Shown: piece by piece, positions 44,775-54,688 of the stretch
Layout of the letters: the number at the start of each line of letters is the position of its first letter
Numbering within the stretch: the stretch's first letter is position 1
DNA from: Oxalicibacterium faecigallinarum
GTDB lineage: Bacteria; Pseudomonadota; Gammaproteobacteria; Burkholderiales; Burkholderiaceae_D
Assembly: GCF_014635705.1 (NCBI RefSeq)
Contig: NZ_BMDI01000001.1
Span: 1,442,008 to 1,506,007 of the forward strand
DNA length: 64,000 nucleotides
Reading direction: 5' to 3'
Translations under genes and position numbers: made by a program
Notes under the pieces: generated by a model
What the model saw: only the letters and a program-made list of their open reading frames with translations
Told to the model about the DNA's origin: nothing
Database searches by the model: none

Positions 44775-45122
44775 ATGACTACTATGGATACTCACACCAC
44801 AAGTAACCGATTAGCCGATCAAGTCAATTACGATCCGAACCATCTGCTTGATTCGTTGATTGAAAAACTGCATTTGAAAAACGACGCTGCCCTGTCACGT
44901 GCACTGGAAGTAGCGCCGCCAGTAATCAGCAAGATTCGTCACCGTCGCTTGCCTGTGGGGGCATCACTGCTCATTCGCATGCATGAAGTCAGCGATCTGA
45001 GTATTCGTGATCTGCGGATTTTGATGGGTGATCGCCGAGACAAATTCCGTATCAGCGACAAGCAGTTCAAACCGAAGGATCCTATTGAAAACCAACAGGA
45101 ACCTCAGTTTCAGAATAACTAA
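44775..45122 (+). CDS. small protein with Cro/CI-like helix-turn-helix
   Basis: A 115-residue protein. Residues ~25-85 resemble a lambda-repressor-like helix-turn-helix (LDSLIEKLHLKNDAALSRALEVAPPVISKIRHRRLPVGASLLIRMHEVSDLSIRDLRILM). The tail is polar and likely disordered. It is probably a DNA-binding regulator; no partner is known. Start ATG 44775 with GAGAAG upstream, or ATG 44784. The upstream inverted repeat is a likely target. It is convergent with cysM. Confidence 0.7.
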   Translation: MTTMDTHTTSNRLADQVNYDPNHLLDSLIEKLHLKNDAALSRALEVAPPVISKIRHRRLPVGASLLIRMHEVSDLSIRDLRILMGDRRDKFRISDKQFKPKDPIENQQEPQFQNN

Positions 45123-45140
45123 TTTTGAACCGGTAACCGC

Positions 45141-46043
45141 TTAGGCGGGAAATACACCGGTTGATAGATAACGATCGCCGCGATCGCAGACAATAAATGC
45201 GATCGTGGCATTTTCTACAGTTTGGGAAATGCGCAGTGCGACCTCACAGGCACCCGCCGCAGAAATCCCGCAAAAAATCCCTTCTTCAATTGCCAGTCTT
45301 CTGGCCATTTGTTCTGCGACTGACTGACTGACGTATTCCAGTTGGTCGATCTTGCTGGCATCGTAAATTTTCGGCAAATAAGCTTCCGGCCATTTACGAA
45401 TACCTGGAATTGACGATCCTTCGTCAGGCTGTACACCGATAATCTTGATATCCGGATTTTTCTCTTTCAAGTATTGAGAAACGCCGATAATCGTGCCGGT
45501 TGTACCCATTGCGCTGATGAAATGGGTAATCGTACCGCCCGTATCACGCCAGATCTCGGGACCCGTCGTCTCGTAATGTGCACGCGGATTGTCCGGATTG
45601 GCAAACTGATCAAGAATGATGCCTTCACCGTTTTTCTGCATCTGCTCTGCCAGATCGCGCGCATACTCCATGCCGCCGGTTTTTGGTGTCAGCACGATGC
45701 GCGCACCATAGGCCGCCATGGCCTGACGACGTTCCTCACTCAGATTCTCCGGCATCAGCAAAATCATCTTGTAGCCGCGCATGGCTGCAGCCATTGCCAG
45801 TGCAATGCCCGTATTGCCGCTGGTCGCCTCGATCAGGGTATCGCCCGGCTTGATATCGCCACGTGCTTCGGCATGCTTGATCATGGACAAGGCTGGGCGG
45901 TCCTTGACCGAACCGGCGGGATTATTGCCTTCGAGCTTGCCGAGAATGATGTTGTTACGGCGGGATGTTTCTTCACCGTTCAGGCGTTTGAGCTGTACCA
46001 GCGGCGTGTTGCCGATGGTGTCTTCAATAGTCAGGTATTGCAT
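45141..46043 (-). CDS. cysM: cysteine synthase B
   Basis: A 300-residue PLP enzyme with the PLP Lys in NNPAGSVKDRPAL, the substrate loop EATSGNTGIALA and the Gly-rich PLP-phosphate loop MGTTGTIIG. CysM makes cysteine from O-acetylserine and sulfide or thiosulfate. ATG 46043 matches the family N-terminus MQYLTIEDTIGNTPLV; the frame open to 46115 is rejected. It lies downstream of the comEA-like gene, separated by its terminator. Confidence 0.93.
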   Translation of the reverse strand: MQYLTIEDTIGNTPLVQLKRLNGEETSRRNNIILGKLEGNNPAGSVKDRPALSMIKHAEARGDIKPGDTLIEATSGNTGIALAMAAAMRGYKMILLMPENLSEERRQAMAAYGARIVLTPKTGGMEYARDLAEQMQKNGEGIILDQFANPDNPRAHYETTGPEIWRDTGGTITHFISAMGTTGTIIGVSQYLKEKNPDIKIIGVQPDEGSSIPGIRKWPEAYLPKIYDASKIDQLEYVSQSVAEQMARRLAIEEGIFCGISAAGACEVALRISQTVENATIAFIVCDRGDRYLSTGVFPA

Positions 46044-46134
46044 GGCGGGGAATCGTTTGTCTTGATTGCGTAAAGCAGACATTCTAATCGACGTCGGCGT
46101 TCTCTGTACGACCATTCAAATTCCGGTTCGACAT

Positions 46135-46159
46135 AAAAAAAGCCCTGCCAGGCAGAGCT
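46135..46159 (-). terminator. terminator of the comEA-like gene
   Basis: On the minus strand AGCTCTGCC T GGCAGGGCT TTTTTT, a 9-bp stem with one G-U pair and a T-tract. Confidence 0.85.
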
Positions 46160-46190
46160 CTTCATGGATGCTTTTTTTAACGACTCGGGA

Positions 46191-46526
46191 CTATTTCTTT
46201 GCTTCATCCTTTTTAGCCTGAGGTGCCACCACCTCTTTCTTTGCCCCCTTGGCGCCGGGCTTGGATGCACCATTGACCGTCAGGCCAGCATCTGAAAATT
46301 TCTCGGAGCTCTTGTCGCCGATACCTTTAACCCGCGTTTGCAGATCGTTCCAATCCTTGAAATTGCCTTTCTTGCGCTCTTCCAGAATCGCGCTCGACAA
46401 TGCAGGGCCAATGCCTTTGATGCTATCGAGTGCAGCCTGATCCGCCTTGTTCACGTCAACGGCTGCAAATGCCATATTCATGGCAACCAGCATACCGGCC
46501 AATGTCAGCAACAGTTTCTTCAACAT
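46191..46526 (-). CDS. ComEA-like helix-hairpin-helix DNA-binding protein
   Basis: A 111-residue secreted protein: signal peptide (KKLLLTLAGMLVAMNMAFA), then a helix-hairpin-helix pair (VDVNKADQAALDSIKGIGPALSSAILEER) and a Lys/Ala-rich tail. ComEA-like proteins bind incoming DNA in the periplasm during natural transformation. No other competence genes are in the window, so transformation ability cannot be inferred. It lies between lapB and cysM. Confidence 0.85.
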   Translation of the reverse strand: MLKKLLLTLAGMLVAMNMAFAAVDVNKADQAALDSIKGIGPALSSAILEERKKGNFKDWNDLQTRVKGIGDKSSEKFSDAGLTVNGASKPGAKGAKKEVVAPQAKKDEAKK

Positions 46527-46669
46527 ACTTAACCCCCTTGGTTTGGATTGAAGCTCAATCGGTATATGAAACGAATTTCTGCATTTCCCAAAAATTCGTT
46601 CGCACTATAACCGGGGGACAGGAAGCATTGCACTCCCACATTTATGGGTATTTTAGCAATGAAAGATGA

Positions 46670-47845
46670 TCAATTCATCACATTCAGTTCTTCGGTACGA
46701 CGCGGTGGATAGGTTTCCCATTTACTGCATCCGGGGCATTGCCAGTAGTACTGCCGCGCCTTGAATCCGCAGTGACTGCACTGATAACGCGCCAGTTTTT
46801 GCGTATAGCCTTGCACCAGATTTTTCACCATCAGCAGTTCGGAATGCATCGCTGGTGGCGCGTCCATCAAACGGGCTTCCAGCAATTTATCCAGTCCGAG
46901 CAAGGTTGGTGTACGCCGCAGTTCGTCACTGACCATCTTATTAGCGGCGTCCACACCATCAAGTTCCAGCACGGCCTTGAAAACTACCTCCAGCAAATCG
47001 ATCGATGATGCTTCCCCAAGATAGAATCGGAGCAGTTTGACGCCTTCCTGCGGACGGCCTACCGCATGGTAGCCATCCATAATGCGCTGTGCGACCAGAG
47101 CCACATGCGGCACGCTCTGTTGCTCCACCCTTCTCCATGTTTGCAAGGCGGCTTCGGTTTCACCCTTGGCGAGCAAGGCATCGCCCATCATGATGGTGGC
47201 GCGCACATTGGTACGGTCCACACTCAGCGCCTTATCCAGCAAACCAATGGCCGCTGCCACATCACTGCGCACCAGCTCATCCTGGGCAAGTTCACAATAG
47301 AACTGTGCAATCTCCGTCTGTCTGCCACCCGCACCGGACTCCTGCAGTGCCTGTGCCGCTTCGATTGCACGATGCCATTCTTTTTCGCGTTGGTAGATTT
47401 CCAGCAAGGCACGACGTGCCTGCGCACCATATTGCGTATCAACCAGTTGATTAAAGGTCTCTTCGGCACGATCCAGCAGACCCGCATTCAGATAATCCTG
47501 ACCAAGCTCATACTGAGCATGCACTTTCTGGTCCTGTGGCAAATCGGGACGGGACAGGAGATTTTGGTGTACACGAATGGCGCGTTCGATCTCACCGCGA
47601 CGGCGAAACAGATTGCCTAAAGCAAAATGCAATTCCGTCGTTTCAGGATCGAGCTTGACGATCTCGATGAAGGCATCAATCGCCTTGTCTGGCTGCTCGT
47701 TCAGCAGAAAATTCAAACCCTTGAAGTACCCGCGCGGCAACGTGCGCGACTCCGACACAAGCTGTTTGATATCGATACGCGCAGCGATCCAGCCCAGTGT
47801 AAAAAAGGCGGGGATGGCTAGTAACCACCAGGTTTCAAATTCCAT
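46670..47845 (-). CDS. lapB: LapB (YciM) TPR lipopolysaccharide assembly protein
   Basis: A 391-residue protein with one N-terminal membrane anchor (WWLLAIPAFFTLGWIAARI), about nine TPR units and a C-terminal rubredoxin-like zinc ribbon (CSHCGFKARQYYWQCPGC). LapB controls LPS synthesis by guiding FtsH to LpxC. It lies 39 bases after lapA and ends with RRTEELNVMN. The chain lapA-lapB downstream of ihfB is conserved. Confidence 0.93.
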   Translation of the reverse strand: MEFETWWLLAIPAFFTLGWIAARIDIKQLVSESRTLPRGYFKGLNFLLNEQPDKAIDAFIEIVKLDPETTELHFALGNLFRRRGEIERAIRVHQNLLSRPDLPQDQKVHAQYELGQDYLNAGLLDRAEETFNQLVDTQYGAQARRALLEIYQREKEWHRAIEAAQALQESGAGGRQTEIAQFYCELAQDELVRSDVAAAIGLLDKALSVDRTNVRATIMMGDALLAKGETEAALQTWRRVEQQSVPHVALVAQRIMDGYHAVGRPQEGVKLLRFYLGEASSIDLLEVVFKAVLELDGVDAANKMVSDELRRTPTLLGLDKLLEARLMDAPPAMHSELLMVKNLVQGYTQKLARYQCSHCGFKARQYYWQCPGCSKWETYPPRRTEELNVMN

Positions 47846-47884
47846 GCAATGTCTTCAGTCAAGTAAGCAATGGCGTCCATGCCA

Positions 47885-48199
47885 TCAGTAATGCGTTACA
47901 CCATCCGGTTGTGGCGGTTGTGTTCTGGCCAGCGCATCGGCCTGTACGTTCTGTTCAATCGTCGTGATGGTTTTCTTGAGTCTTGCCGCTTCGCGACGGT
48001 AGCGAAAAACAGTGGGGGCCATCGCCAGCACGCCAAGTACAGCACCGCATGCGAAGAAACCGAGCAAGAGCAATACCAGCGGACCGCGCAACTCATATCC
48101 CATGAAAAATTGCAGTGCCACCTCTTGCGTATTCTTAAGGGCAAATCCGAAAAAGATGACGAAAAGAATGACCGCAAGAATTCTGAACAAAATTTTCAT
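47885..48199 (-). CDS. lapA: LapA (DUF1049) inner-membrane protein
   Basis: A 104-residue protein with two transmembrane helices (ILFRILAVILFVIFFGFAL and LVLLLLGFFACGAVLGVLAM) and a short coiled-coil tail. LapA partners LapB in LPS control. A strong terminator at 48276 separates it from ihfB, so lapA-lapB may be transcribed from its own promoter. Confidence 0.9.
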   Translation of the reverse strand: MKILFRILAVILFVIFFGFALKNTQEVALQFFMGYELRGPLVLLLLGFFACGAVLGVLAMAPTVFRYRREAARLKKTITTIEQNVQADALARTQPPQPDGVTHY

Positions 48200-48275
48200 T
48201 GGCTATTTTCTTTCATGTCTGACCGCTCGTTCATCGTGCATTGACGGCACCGGATACGTGTCGAAATTGTACGTG

Positions 48276-48303
48276 AAAAAAAACGGCATCCGAAGATGCC
48301 GTT
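48276..48303 (-). terminator. terminator after ihfB
   Basis: On the minus strand AACGGCATC TTCG GATGCCGTT TTTTTT, a 9-bp perfect stem with a TTCG tetraloop and T-tract. Confidence 0.92.
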
Positions 48304-48324
48304 CATTATTTCATTGCAAACAAC

Positions 48325-48630
48325 TCAGTCTTCAATGATTGGTTGACCAACCATCGCATCCACCCGTTCGCGCAATTGCTTGCCAGGCTTGAAATGCGGT
48401 ACCCGCTTTTCCGGCACCATCACTTTGTCGCCCGACTTCGGATTGCGGCCGATGCGGGGTGGACGGCTGTTCAGCGCAAAACTGCCGAACCCGCGAATCT
48501 CGATGCGCTGCCCTGTCGCCAAGGCGTCAGACATGGCATCGAGAATGGTCTTGACCGCGTAATCCGCATCCTTTGCTACCAGTTGCGGATAACGCTCTGC
48601 CAGACGGGCAATCAGCTCCGACTTTGTCAT
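48325..48630 (-). CDS. ihfB: integration host factor beta subunit
   Basis: A 101-residue HU/IHF-family protein. [33 protein letters not shown] starts the body. The DNA-bending arm with its proline is seen as [28 protein letters not shown]. It forms IHF with IhfA, which bends DNA. It lies 11 bases after rpsA and ends in a strong terminator. Confidence 0.95.
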   Translation of the reverse strand: MTKSELIARLAERYPQLVAKDADYAVKTILDAMSDALATGQRIEIRGFGSFALNSRPPRIGRNPKSGDKVMVPEKRVPHFKPGKQLRERVDAMVGQPIIED

Positions 48631-48641
48631 TGACGATGAAC

Positions 48642-50354
48642 TTAGTTCTTGTTGTCGAGCTTAGCCTTGAGCAGTGCGCCGAGGCTGGTCGTACCCGAAG
48701 CTGCATTGGCATCAGCCGACATCTTTTGCATTGCTTCCTGGGTTTCAACATTGTCTTTCGCCTTGATCGACAGCTGGATGCTGCGCGCTTTGCGATCGAC
48801 ATTGATGACCATTGCTTCGACGGTGTCGCCGACTTTCAGATGCGTACCGGCATCTTCCACGCGATCGCGGGAGATTTCGGAAGCACGCAGATAGCCTTCG
48901 ACTTCTTCGGACAACTGGATCACTGCGCCTTTAGGCTCGACCGACTTGACTGTACCGGTAACCAGTGCGCCTTTGTCGTTCATTGCAGCGAAGTTGTTGA
49001 ATGGGTCACCTTCCAGTTGCTTGACGCCGAGCGAAACGCGTTCACGTTCCACGTCGATTGCCAACACGATGGCTTCCAGCTCGTCACCTTTCTTGAACTT
49101 GCGAACCGCTTCTTCGCCAGCTTCCGTCCAGGACAGATCGGACAAGTGAACCAGACCGTCGATGTTGCCAGCCAGACCGATGAACACGCCGAAGTCGGTG
49201 ATCGATTTGATCGCGCCGCGGACTTTGTCACCTTTCTTGTGGTTGACTGCGAAGTCATCCCAAGGGTTGGCCTTGCACTGTTTCATGCCCAGGCTGATAC
49301 GACGACGTTCTTCGTCGATTTCCAGAACCATGACTTCCACTTCATCGCCCAGTTGAACGACTTTGTTTGGTGCCACGTTCTTGTTGGTCCAGTCCATTTC
49401 GGAAACGTGGACCAGACCTTCGATACCCTGTTCGACTTCAACGAACGCGCCGTAGTCGGTGAGGTTGGTAACTTTACCGAACAGGCGGGTGTTTTGCGGG
49501 TAACGACGCGACAGACCGGTCCATGGATCGTCGCCCAGTTGTTTGACGCCCAGCGAAACACGGTTTTTCTCTTGATCGTACTTGAGAACCTTGGCAGTGA
49601 TCTCTTGACCAACGGTGAGCACTTCCGATGGGTGACGCACACGACGCCATGCCAGATCGGTGATGTGCAACAGACCATCGATACCACCCAGATCCACGAA
49701 CGCGCCGTAGTCGGTGATGTTTTTGACGACGCCGTTGACGATGGTGCCTTCTTTCAGGGTTTCCATCAGTTTCTGACGTTCTTCACCCATCGACGCTTCG
49801 ATGACAGCACGACGCGACAACACGACGTTGTTACGTTTGCGATCGAGCTTGATGACTTTGAATTCGAGGGTTTTGCCTTCGAACGGGGTCGTGTCCTTGA
49901 CTGGACGCGTATCGACCAGCGAACCTGGCAGGAACGCACGGATACCATTGGTCAGAACGGTCAGACCGCCTTTGACTTTGCCATTGACGGTGCCGGTAAC
50001 GATCTCACCGGATTCCATCGCTTTTTCGAGCGAGAGCCACGATGCCAGACGCTTGGCTTTATCACGCGACAGGATGGTATCGCCGAAACCGTTTTCGAGC
50101 GATTCGATTGCGACCGAAATGTAGTCGCCGACGTTGACTTCGAGTTCGCCATTGTCGTTCTTGAATTCCTCGATAGGAATGAAGGCTTCAGATTTCAGGC
50201 CAGCGTTGACGATCACAAAGTTGTGGTCGATACGAACGACTTCAGCCGAAATAACTTCGCCCGAACGCATGTCTTGACGCGACAGCGATTCTTCAAAAAG
50301 AGCGGCAAAACTTTCCATACCAACGGAGTTTTCTTGGGTAACAGCAGTAGACAT
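48642..50354 (-). CDS. rpsA: 30S ribosomal protein S1
   Basis: A 570-residue S1 with six S1-type RNA-binding domains. Repeated motifs such as [20 protein letters not shown] and [21 protein letters not shown] are visible. It is essential for translation initiation on structured mRNA. The N-terminus carries ~13 more residues than E. coli S1 before [12 protein letters not shown]. It lies between cmk and ihfB. Confidence 0.97.
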   Translation of the reverse strand: MSTAVTQENSVGMESFAALFEESLSRQDMRSGEVISAEVVRIDHNFVIVNAGLKSEAFIPIEEFKNDNGELEVNVGDYISVAIESLENGFGDTILSRDKAKRLASWLSLEKAMESGEIVTGTVNGKVKGGLTVLTNGIRAFLPGSLVDTRPVKDTTPFEGKTLEFKVIKLDRKRNNVVLSRRAVIEASMGEERQKLMETLKEGTIVNGVVKNITDYGAFVDLGGIDGLLHITDLAWRRVRHPSEVLTVGQEITAKVLKYDQEKNRVSLGVKQLGDDPWTGLSRRYPQNTRLFGKVTNLTDYGAFVEVEQGIEGLVHVSEMDWTNKNVAPNKVVQLGDEVEVMVLEIDEERRRISLGMKQCKANPWDDFAVNHKKGDKVRGAIKSITDFGVFIGLAGNIDGLVHLSDLSWTEAGEEAVRKFKKGDELEAIVLAIDVERERVSLGVKQLEGDPFNNFAAMNDKGALVTGTVKSVEPKGAVIQLSEEVEGYLRASEISRDRVEDAGTHLKVGDTVEAMVINVDRKARSIQLSIKAKDNVETQEAMQKMSADANAASGTTSLGALLKAKLDNKN

Positions 50355-50492
50355 AATTAGAGGAGATTGACCTGGATTTGCGTTTTCGATCTACTCAGGA
50401 CACAAGCATGATCGGCTAAATCTAGGGTTAGGTTTTTCAACATCTGCCTGACTTTGCGCCAGTACAGACACCGGGTACTTCTACGACATTTT

Positions 50493-51170
50493 TCAAGCAG
50501 ACTGCGATACGGCAGCGTACCAGCCAAGCACCTGTTCAACCGCCTGATCGACGGTCAGATTGGAGGTATCCAGCAAATACGCCCCCTCTGCTGGCTTGAG
50601 CGGCGCAACGGCACGATTAGCATCACGCGCGTCCCGTTCGTTCAAATCTTTCAAAAGGTCGTGCATATTAGCAGAAAATCCCTTGCCAATCAATTGCTTA
50701 TATCGTCTTTCCGCACGCGCCTCGGCGCTCGCGGTCAAAAATACTTTTAGACAAGCATTCGGGAAAATTACGGTGCCCATATCGCGTCCATCCGCCAGCA
50801 AGCCTGGCGCCTCGCGAAAACGCAACTGCAACTCGACCAGCGCCTGACGAACCGCAGGTAACGCGGCAATTTTCGATGCCGCATTACCAACTTCTTCGGC
50901 CCGAATTGCCAAAGAGACATTGTCGCCATTCAGAAACACGTCGTCTGCCTGAAACGTCGGTTTTAACCGTGATGCGACCTCCACCAGCGCGGCTTCGTCA
51001 TCCAGCGACACCTTGTGGCTCAGGGCAGACAAGGCCGTCAGCCGGTACAAGGCTCCCGAATCCAGATAATGAAAATGCAAGGCAGTCGCCACCCGCTGGG
51101 CAACAGTGCCCTTGCCAGAAGCGGTTGGTCCATCAATCGTAATAACAGGAATTGCGTCGATAGAAGTCAT
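50493..51170 (-). CDS. cmk: cytidylate kinase
   Basis: A 225-residue kinase with the P-loop [19 protein letters not shown], the YLDSGALYR segment and the [13 protein letters not shown] motif. It phosphorylates CMP and dCMP. ATG 51170 is preferred since family proteins begin just before the P-loop; a frame open to ATG 51194 adds 8 residues. It lies between aroA and rpsA, the usual arrangement. Confidence 0.94.
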   Translation of the reverse strand: MTSIDAIPVITIDGPTASGKGTVAQRVATALHFHYLDSGALYRLTALSALSHKVSLDDEAALVEVASRLKPTFQADDVFLNGDNVSLAIRAEEVGNAASKIAALPAVRQALVELQLRFREAPGLLADGRDMGTVIFPNACLKVFLTASAEARAERRYKQLIGKGFSANMHDLLKDLNERDARDANRAVAPLKPAEGAYLLDTSNLTVDQAVEQVLGWYAAVSQSA

Positions 51171-51237
51171 GGTGTGCGGGGAAGAACGGGACATTTGTTA
51201 CCGAGCACAAGCCATTCCAGCGCGTGCTCGGCATCCA

Positions 51238-52563
51238 TCAAAACAGGCTATCTTCGGTAATCTTGGCAAATGCCTCGAAATAATCAGGGAATGTCTTGGC
51301 CACGCATTGCGGATCATTGATACGCATTTTGTTGCCGCGACGCGCCGTGCCATCCAGCGTTGCCAGAGAAAAGCACATGGCCATGCGGTGATCATCATAG
51401 GTATCGATGGCGGCTGTCTTGATTTCTGTCGGTGGCGTCACCTTCAGGTAATCCTCGCCCTCCTCGACCAGCGCACCAACCTTGCGTAATTCGATCGCCA
51501 TGGCACTGAGACGATCGGTTTCCTTGACGCGCCAGCTGCCGATATTGCGCAAGGTGCTCGGACCTTCCGCGTACAACGCCGCAACTGCGATCGTCATGGC
51601 TGCATCCGGAATGTGATTGAAATCAGCATCAATCGCCGTCAAGGCACCGTTCGATGTCGCTTCGATCCAGTTGTCGCCCATCGTGATGGTCGCACCCATT
51701 TGCTGCAGCGATTCAACAAAACGGACATCGCCCTGAATACTGTCTTTGCCTACGCCCTCGACACGCACAGGACCTCCAGCGATCGCACCTGCTGCAAGGA
51801 AGTAGGAGGCCGAAGATGCGTCACCTTCGACATGAATGACACCAGGGCTGCGATAACGCTGACCGGTCTTGACGGTGAAAGACTGCCAGCCGTCGCGCAC
51901 GACTTCGACACCAAAACGGCGCATCAGATTGAGCGTAATTTCAATGTAGGGCTTGGAGATCAGTTCGTCAATCACATCGATCACCACATCATGCTCACGC
52001 GCCATCAACGGCGCTGCCATCAGTAGTGAAGTTAAAAACTGGCTAGATACATTGCCACGTACCTTGATGCGTTCACTCCGCAGCAAACCGCGTTGAATAT
52101 GCAGCGGAGGAAAGCCAGGCTCACCTGTGTAACCGATACGCGCGCCGATACTGTTGAGCGCATCGACCAGATCGCCAATCGGACGCTCATGCATGCGCGA
52201 CACGCCGTGCAAGGTGTAATCACCGCCGAGTACCGCCAGCGCCGCTGTCAGTGGACGAATCGCCGTGCCGGCGTTTCCCATGAACAGATCAGCCTGATGA
52301 ATCGGCAAGACACCATTAATGCCATGCACGATGTAGTCTTGCGACTCGCCAATCTGTTCCCATTTGACGCCAAGCTTTTGCAATGCCATCAGCATGACAT
52401 GCGTATCATCAGACGCTAGCAAATCCTTGATGTGTGTCGTTCCCTCGCCCAGCGCTGCCAGCAGCAGGGTGCGATTGGAAATGCTTTTGGAGCCCGGCAG
52501 ACGTACCGTGCCTTTGGCATGCATCGCCGGTTGCAGATCCAGATGATGCGGATAATGTTTCAT
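51238..52563 (-). CDS. aroA: 3-phosphoshikimate 1-carboxyvinyltransferase (EPSP synthase)
   Basis: A 441-residue AroA with [17 protein letters not shown] at the N-terminus, [14 protein letters not shown] and the C-terminal [14 protein letters not shown]. It makes EPSP in the shikimate pathway. Its ATG overlaps the tyrA stop codon by 4 bases (52560-52563), so the two are coupled. It follows tyrA and precedes cmk. Confidence 0.96.
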   Translation of the reverse strand: MKHYPHHLDLQPAMHAKGTVRLPGSKSISNRTLLLAALGEGTTHIKDLLASDDTHVMLMALQKLGVKWEQIGESQDYIVHGINGVLPIHQADLFMGNAGTAIRPLTAALAVLGGDYTLHGVSRMHERPIGDLVDALNSIGARIGYTGEPGFPPLHIQRGLLRSERIKVRGNVSSQFLTSLLMAAPLMAREHDVVIDVIDELISKPYIEITLNLMRRFGVEVVRDGWQSFTVKTGQRYRSPGVIHVEGDASSASYFLAAGAIAGGPVRVEGVGKDSIQGDVRFVESLQQMGATITMGDNWIEATSNGALTAIDADFNHIPDAAMTIAVAALYAEGPSTLRNIGSWRVKETDRLSAMAIELRKVGALVEEGEDYLKVTPPTEIKTAAIDTYDDHRMAMCFSLATLDGTARRGNKMRINDPQCVAKTFPDYFEAFAKITEDSLF

Positions 52564-53462
52564 GCGTCGCGATCCTGTTCAGGTTGAGCTTCCGCTTTTT
52601 CTATATTTTGCAACCATGCGTGACGCGCATTCTGTGCGTTGGCAAACATCGCTTCCAACGCAGGGCCGTCGCTGGCTGCCAGCATGGCACGCAACGCCGT
52701 GATCTGCTGCAGATAGGTATCCAGTTCCCCAAGAATCGCTGCCTTGTTTGTCAGGGCAATGTCGCGCCACATTTCTGGCGAGGAACCGGCAATGCGTGTG
52801 AAATCGCGAAAACCGCTGGCAGCGTAATTGAACAAGGTATCCGCGTTATCGCGCCTGGCACATTCATCCACTAACGCAAATGCCAGCAGATGCGGCAAAT
52901 GACTGACGGCCGCAAATACCGTGTCATGCTCCTGCGCACTCAACATATGAACATTGGCCCCGCACAGTTGCCACGCTTGCGTCACGCGTGCCAACTGCTC
53001 TTGACTGTTTTGTGGCAGCGGCGTCAGCACCACCTTCTTACCGACGTATAAATCAGGAATGGCCGCTTCAGGGCCGGTCGTTTCCCTGCCGGCGATCGGA
53101 TGACCAGGCACAAACTGGGCAATCTGTGCGCCCAATGCACGCTCAGCCGCCGCAATGACTTCACCCTTGATACTGCCTGCATCGGTGATGACTGTTTGTG
53201 ATTCCAGACAGGGCTGAATACGGGAGAGAATCGCGTGCGTCTGCGCAACCGGTGCCGCCAGCAACACCAGATCAGCGTTGCGCATCGCGTCTTCGACCGA
53301 GGTCGCAATGCGATCAATCAGTCCCAGTTCTTTCGCACGCTGCAAGGATGCTGTACTGCGCCCTACACCGACAATCTCTCCTACCGCGCCGGCCTTGCGC
53401 AAGGCACTGGCAAACGATCCGCCTATCAGGCCGACGCCAAAGATGACGATTTTATTCAACAC
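52560..53462 (-). CDS. tyrA: prephenate dehydrogenase
   Basis: A 300-residue monofunctional TyrA: Rossmann motif [33 protein letters not shown] and [15 protein letters not shown]. It makes 4-hydroxyphenylpyruvate for tyrosine. It lies 40 bases after hisC and overlaps aroA. There is no chorismate mutase domain; that function is in pheA. Confidence 0.93.
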   Translation of the reverse strand: MLNKIVIFGVGLIGGSFASALRKAGAVGEIVGVGRSTASLQRAKELGLIDRIATSVEDAMRNADLVLLAAPVAQTHAILSRIQPCLESQTVITDAGSIKGEVIAAAERALGAQIAQFVPGHPIAGRETTGPEAAIPDLYVGKKVVLTPLPQNSQEQLARVTQAWQLCGANVHMLSAQEHDTVFAAVSHLPHLLAFALVDECARRDNADTLFNYAASGFRDFTRIAGSSPEMWRDIALTNKAAILGELDTYLQQITALRAMLAASDGPALEAMFANAQNARHAWLQNIEKAEAQPEQDRDA

Positions 53463-53502
53463 AGGGCTATCCGTTCTTTTTCAGGGGCAATCCGGCGACC
53501 GA

Positions 53503-54606
53503 TCAAACCAATGCTTTTTTCAAAGCAGCGATACACAAGGTGTTTTCCTGCTCGAGGCCAATCGAAATACGAATCCACTGCGGCAAGCCATAGTTGCCAA
53601 CGGGACGCACGATTATGCCCTGCTTGAGCAATGCCAGATTGACGCGCGCGCCTGCACCTGCATCCTCACCGACCTTAACCAACACAAAATTGCCGGACGA
53701 TGGCACATACTGCAGTCCCATTTCGTCGAAAGCTGTCGTGAACTGACGATAGCCGGCGGCATTCAATGTTGCGCTACGCGCGACAAAGTCGGTATCGCGC
53801 AATGCGGCAATCGCTGCGGCCTGCGCAAAGGCATTGACGTTAAATGGCTGACGAATGCGGTTGAGCAAATCCGTAATGCCGGCCTGCGCAATTCCGTAAC
53901 CGATCCGTAGCCCGGCCAGACCATAGACCTTGGACATGGAACGTGACACCAGCAGATTAGGGTACTTTGCCACCCATGCAATCGAATCGTATTGCTGCTC
54001 GGCACTCAGAAATTCGGTATAGGCCTCATCCAGCACGACCACAATATGCGCCGGCACCTTCTTCAGAAAAGCCTCGACCTGTTCACCCGGAATGAAGGTG
54101 CCAGTCGGATTGTTTGGATTGGCGATAAAGATCAGACGCGTATCGTCCTCGATCGCTGCCAGCATGGCATCCAGATCATGGCCATAGTCTTTTGCCCGCA
54201 CTACCAGCGCGCGCGCGCCCACCGCTTGCGTAGCAAGCGGATAAACGGCAAACGAGTATTCCGCATACACCACGGATTGACCGGTTTGTACAAATGCACG
54301 TGCTGCCAACTCCAGGATATCGTTGCTGCCGTTACCTAACGTAATCCATTCGGCGGGCACGCCGTACTTCTCGGTGAGCGCTGCTTTCAGTTCAAATCCA
54401 TTGCCATCCGGATAGCGCCCGCCGTCCGCCACGCCAGCCATTGCCTTGCGTGCCGACTCCGGCATGCCCAAAGGGTTTTCGTTGGAAGCCAGCTTGACGA
54501 TCTTTGCCTCATCAAGACCGAATTCACGCGCGACTTCGGCAATAGGTTTGCCACCTTGATAAGGTGCGATCGCGCGAATGTAGTCAGGGCCGAGAGGATG
54601 CGACAT
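53503..54606 (-). CDS. hisC: histidinol-phosphate/aromatic aminotransferase
   Basis: A 367-residue class I/II aminotransferase: ASNENPLG at the N-terminal arm, IFIANPNNPTG, and the PLP-binding Lys in SRSMSKVYGLAGLRIGYG. Its place between pheA and tyrA suggests activity on aromatic keto acids as well as histidinol phosphate. ATG 54606 matches the family N-terminus MSHPLGPDYIRAIAPY; the frame from 54639 is rejected. Confidence 0.92.
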   Translation of the reverse strand: MSHPLGPDYIRAIAPYQGGKPIAEVAREFGLDEAKIVKLASNENPLGMPESARKAMAGVADGGRYPDGNGFELKAALTEKYGVPAEWITLGNGSNDILELAARAFVQTGQSVVYAEYSFAVYPLATQAVGARALVVRAKDYGHDLDAMLAAIEDDTRLIFIANPNNPTGTFIPGEQVEAFLKKVPAHIVVVLDEAYTEFLSAEQQYDSIAWVAKYPNLLVSRSMSKVYGLAGLRIGYGIAQAGITDLLNRIRQPFNVNAFAQAAAIAALRDTDFVARSATLNAAGYRQFTTAFDEMGLQYVPSSGNFVLVKVGEDAGAGARVNLALLKQGIIVRPVGNYGLPQWIRISIGLEQENTLCIAALKKALV

Positions 54607-54688
54607 AAGAGTTTTTCCGGATGCAGGCACACAGAACACGTGCCGTATTTTGATGATTTCGCTCAGGCGACTAGCTCACCCTTGCCGC

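Noticed and set aside
48573-50360. 595-codon plus-strand ORF
   Set aside because: Antisense shadow of rpsA.
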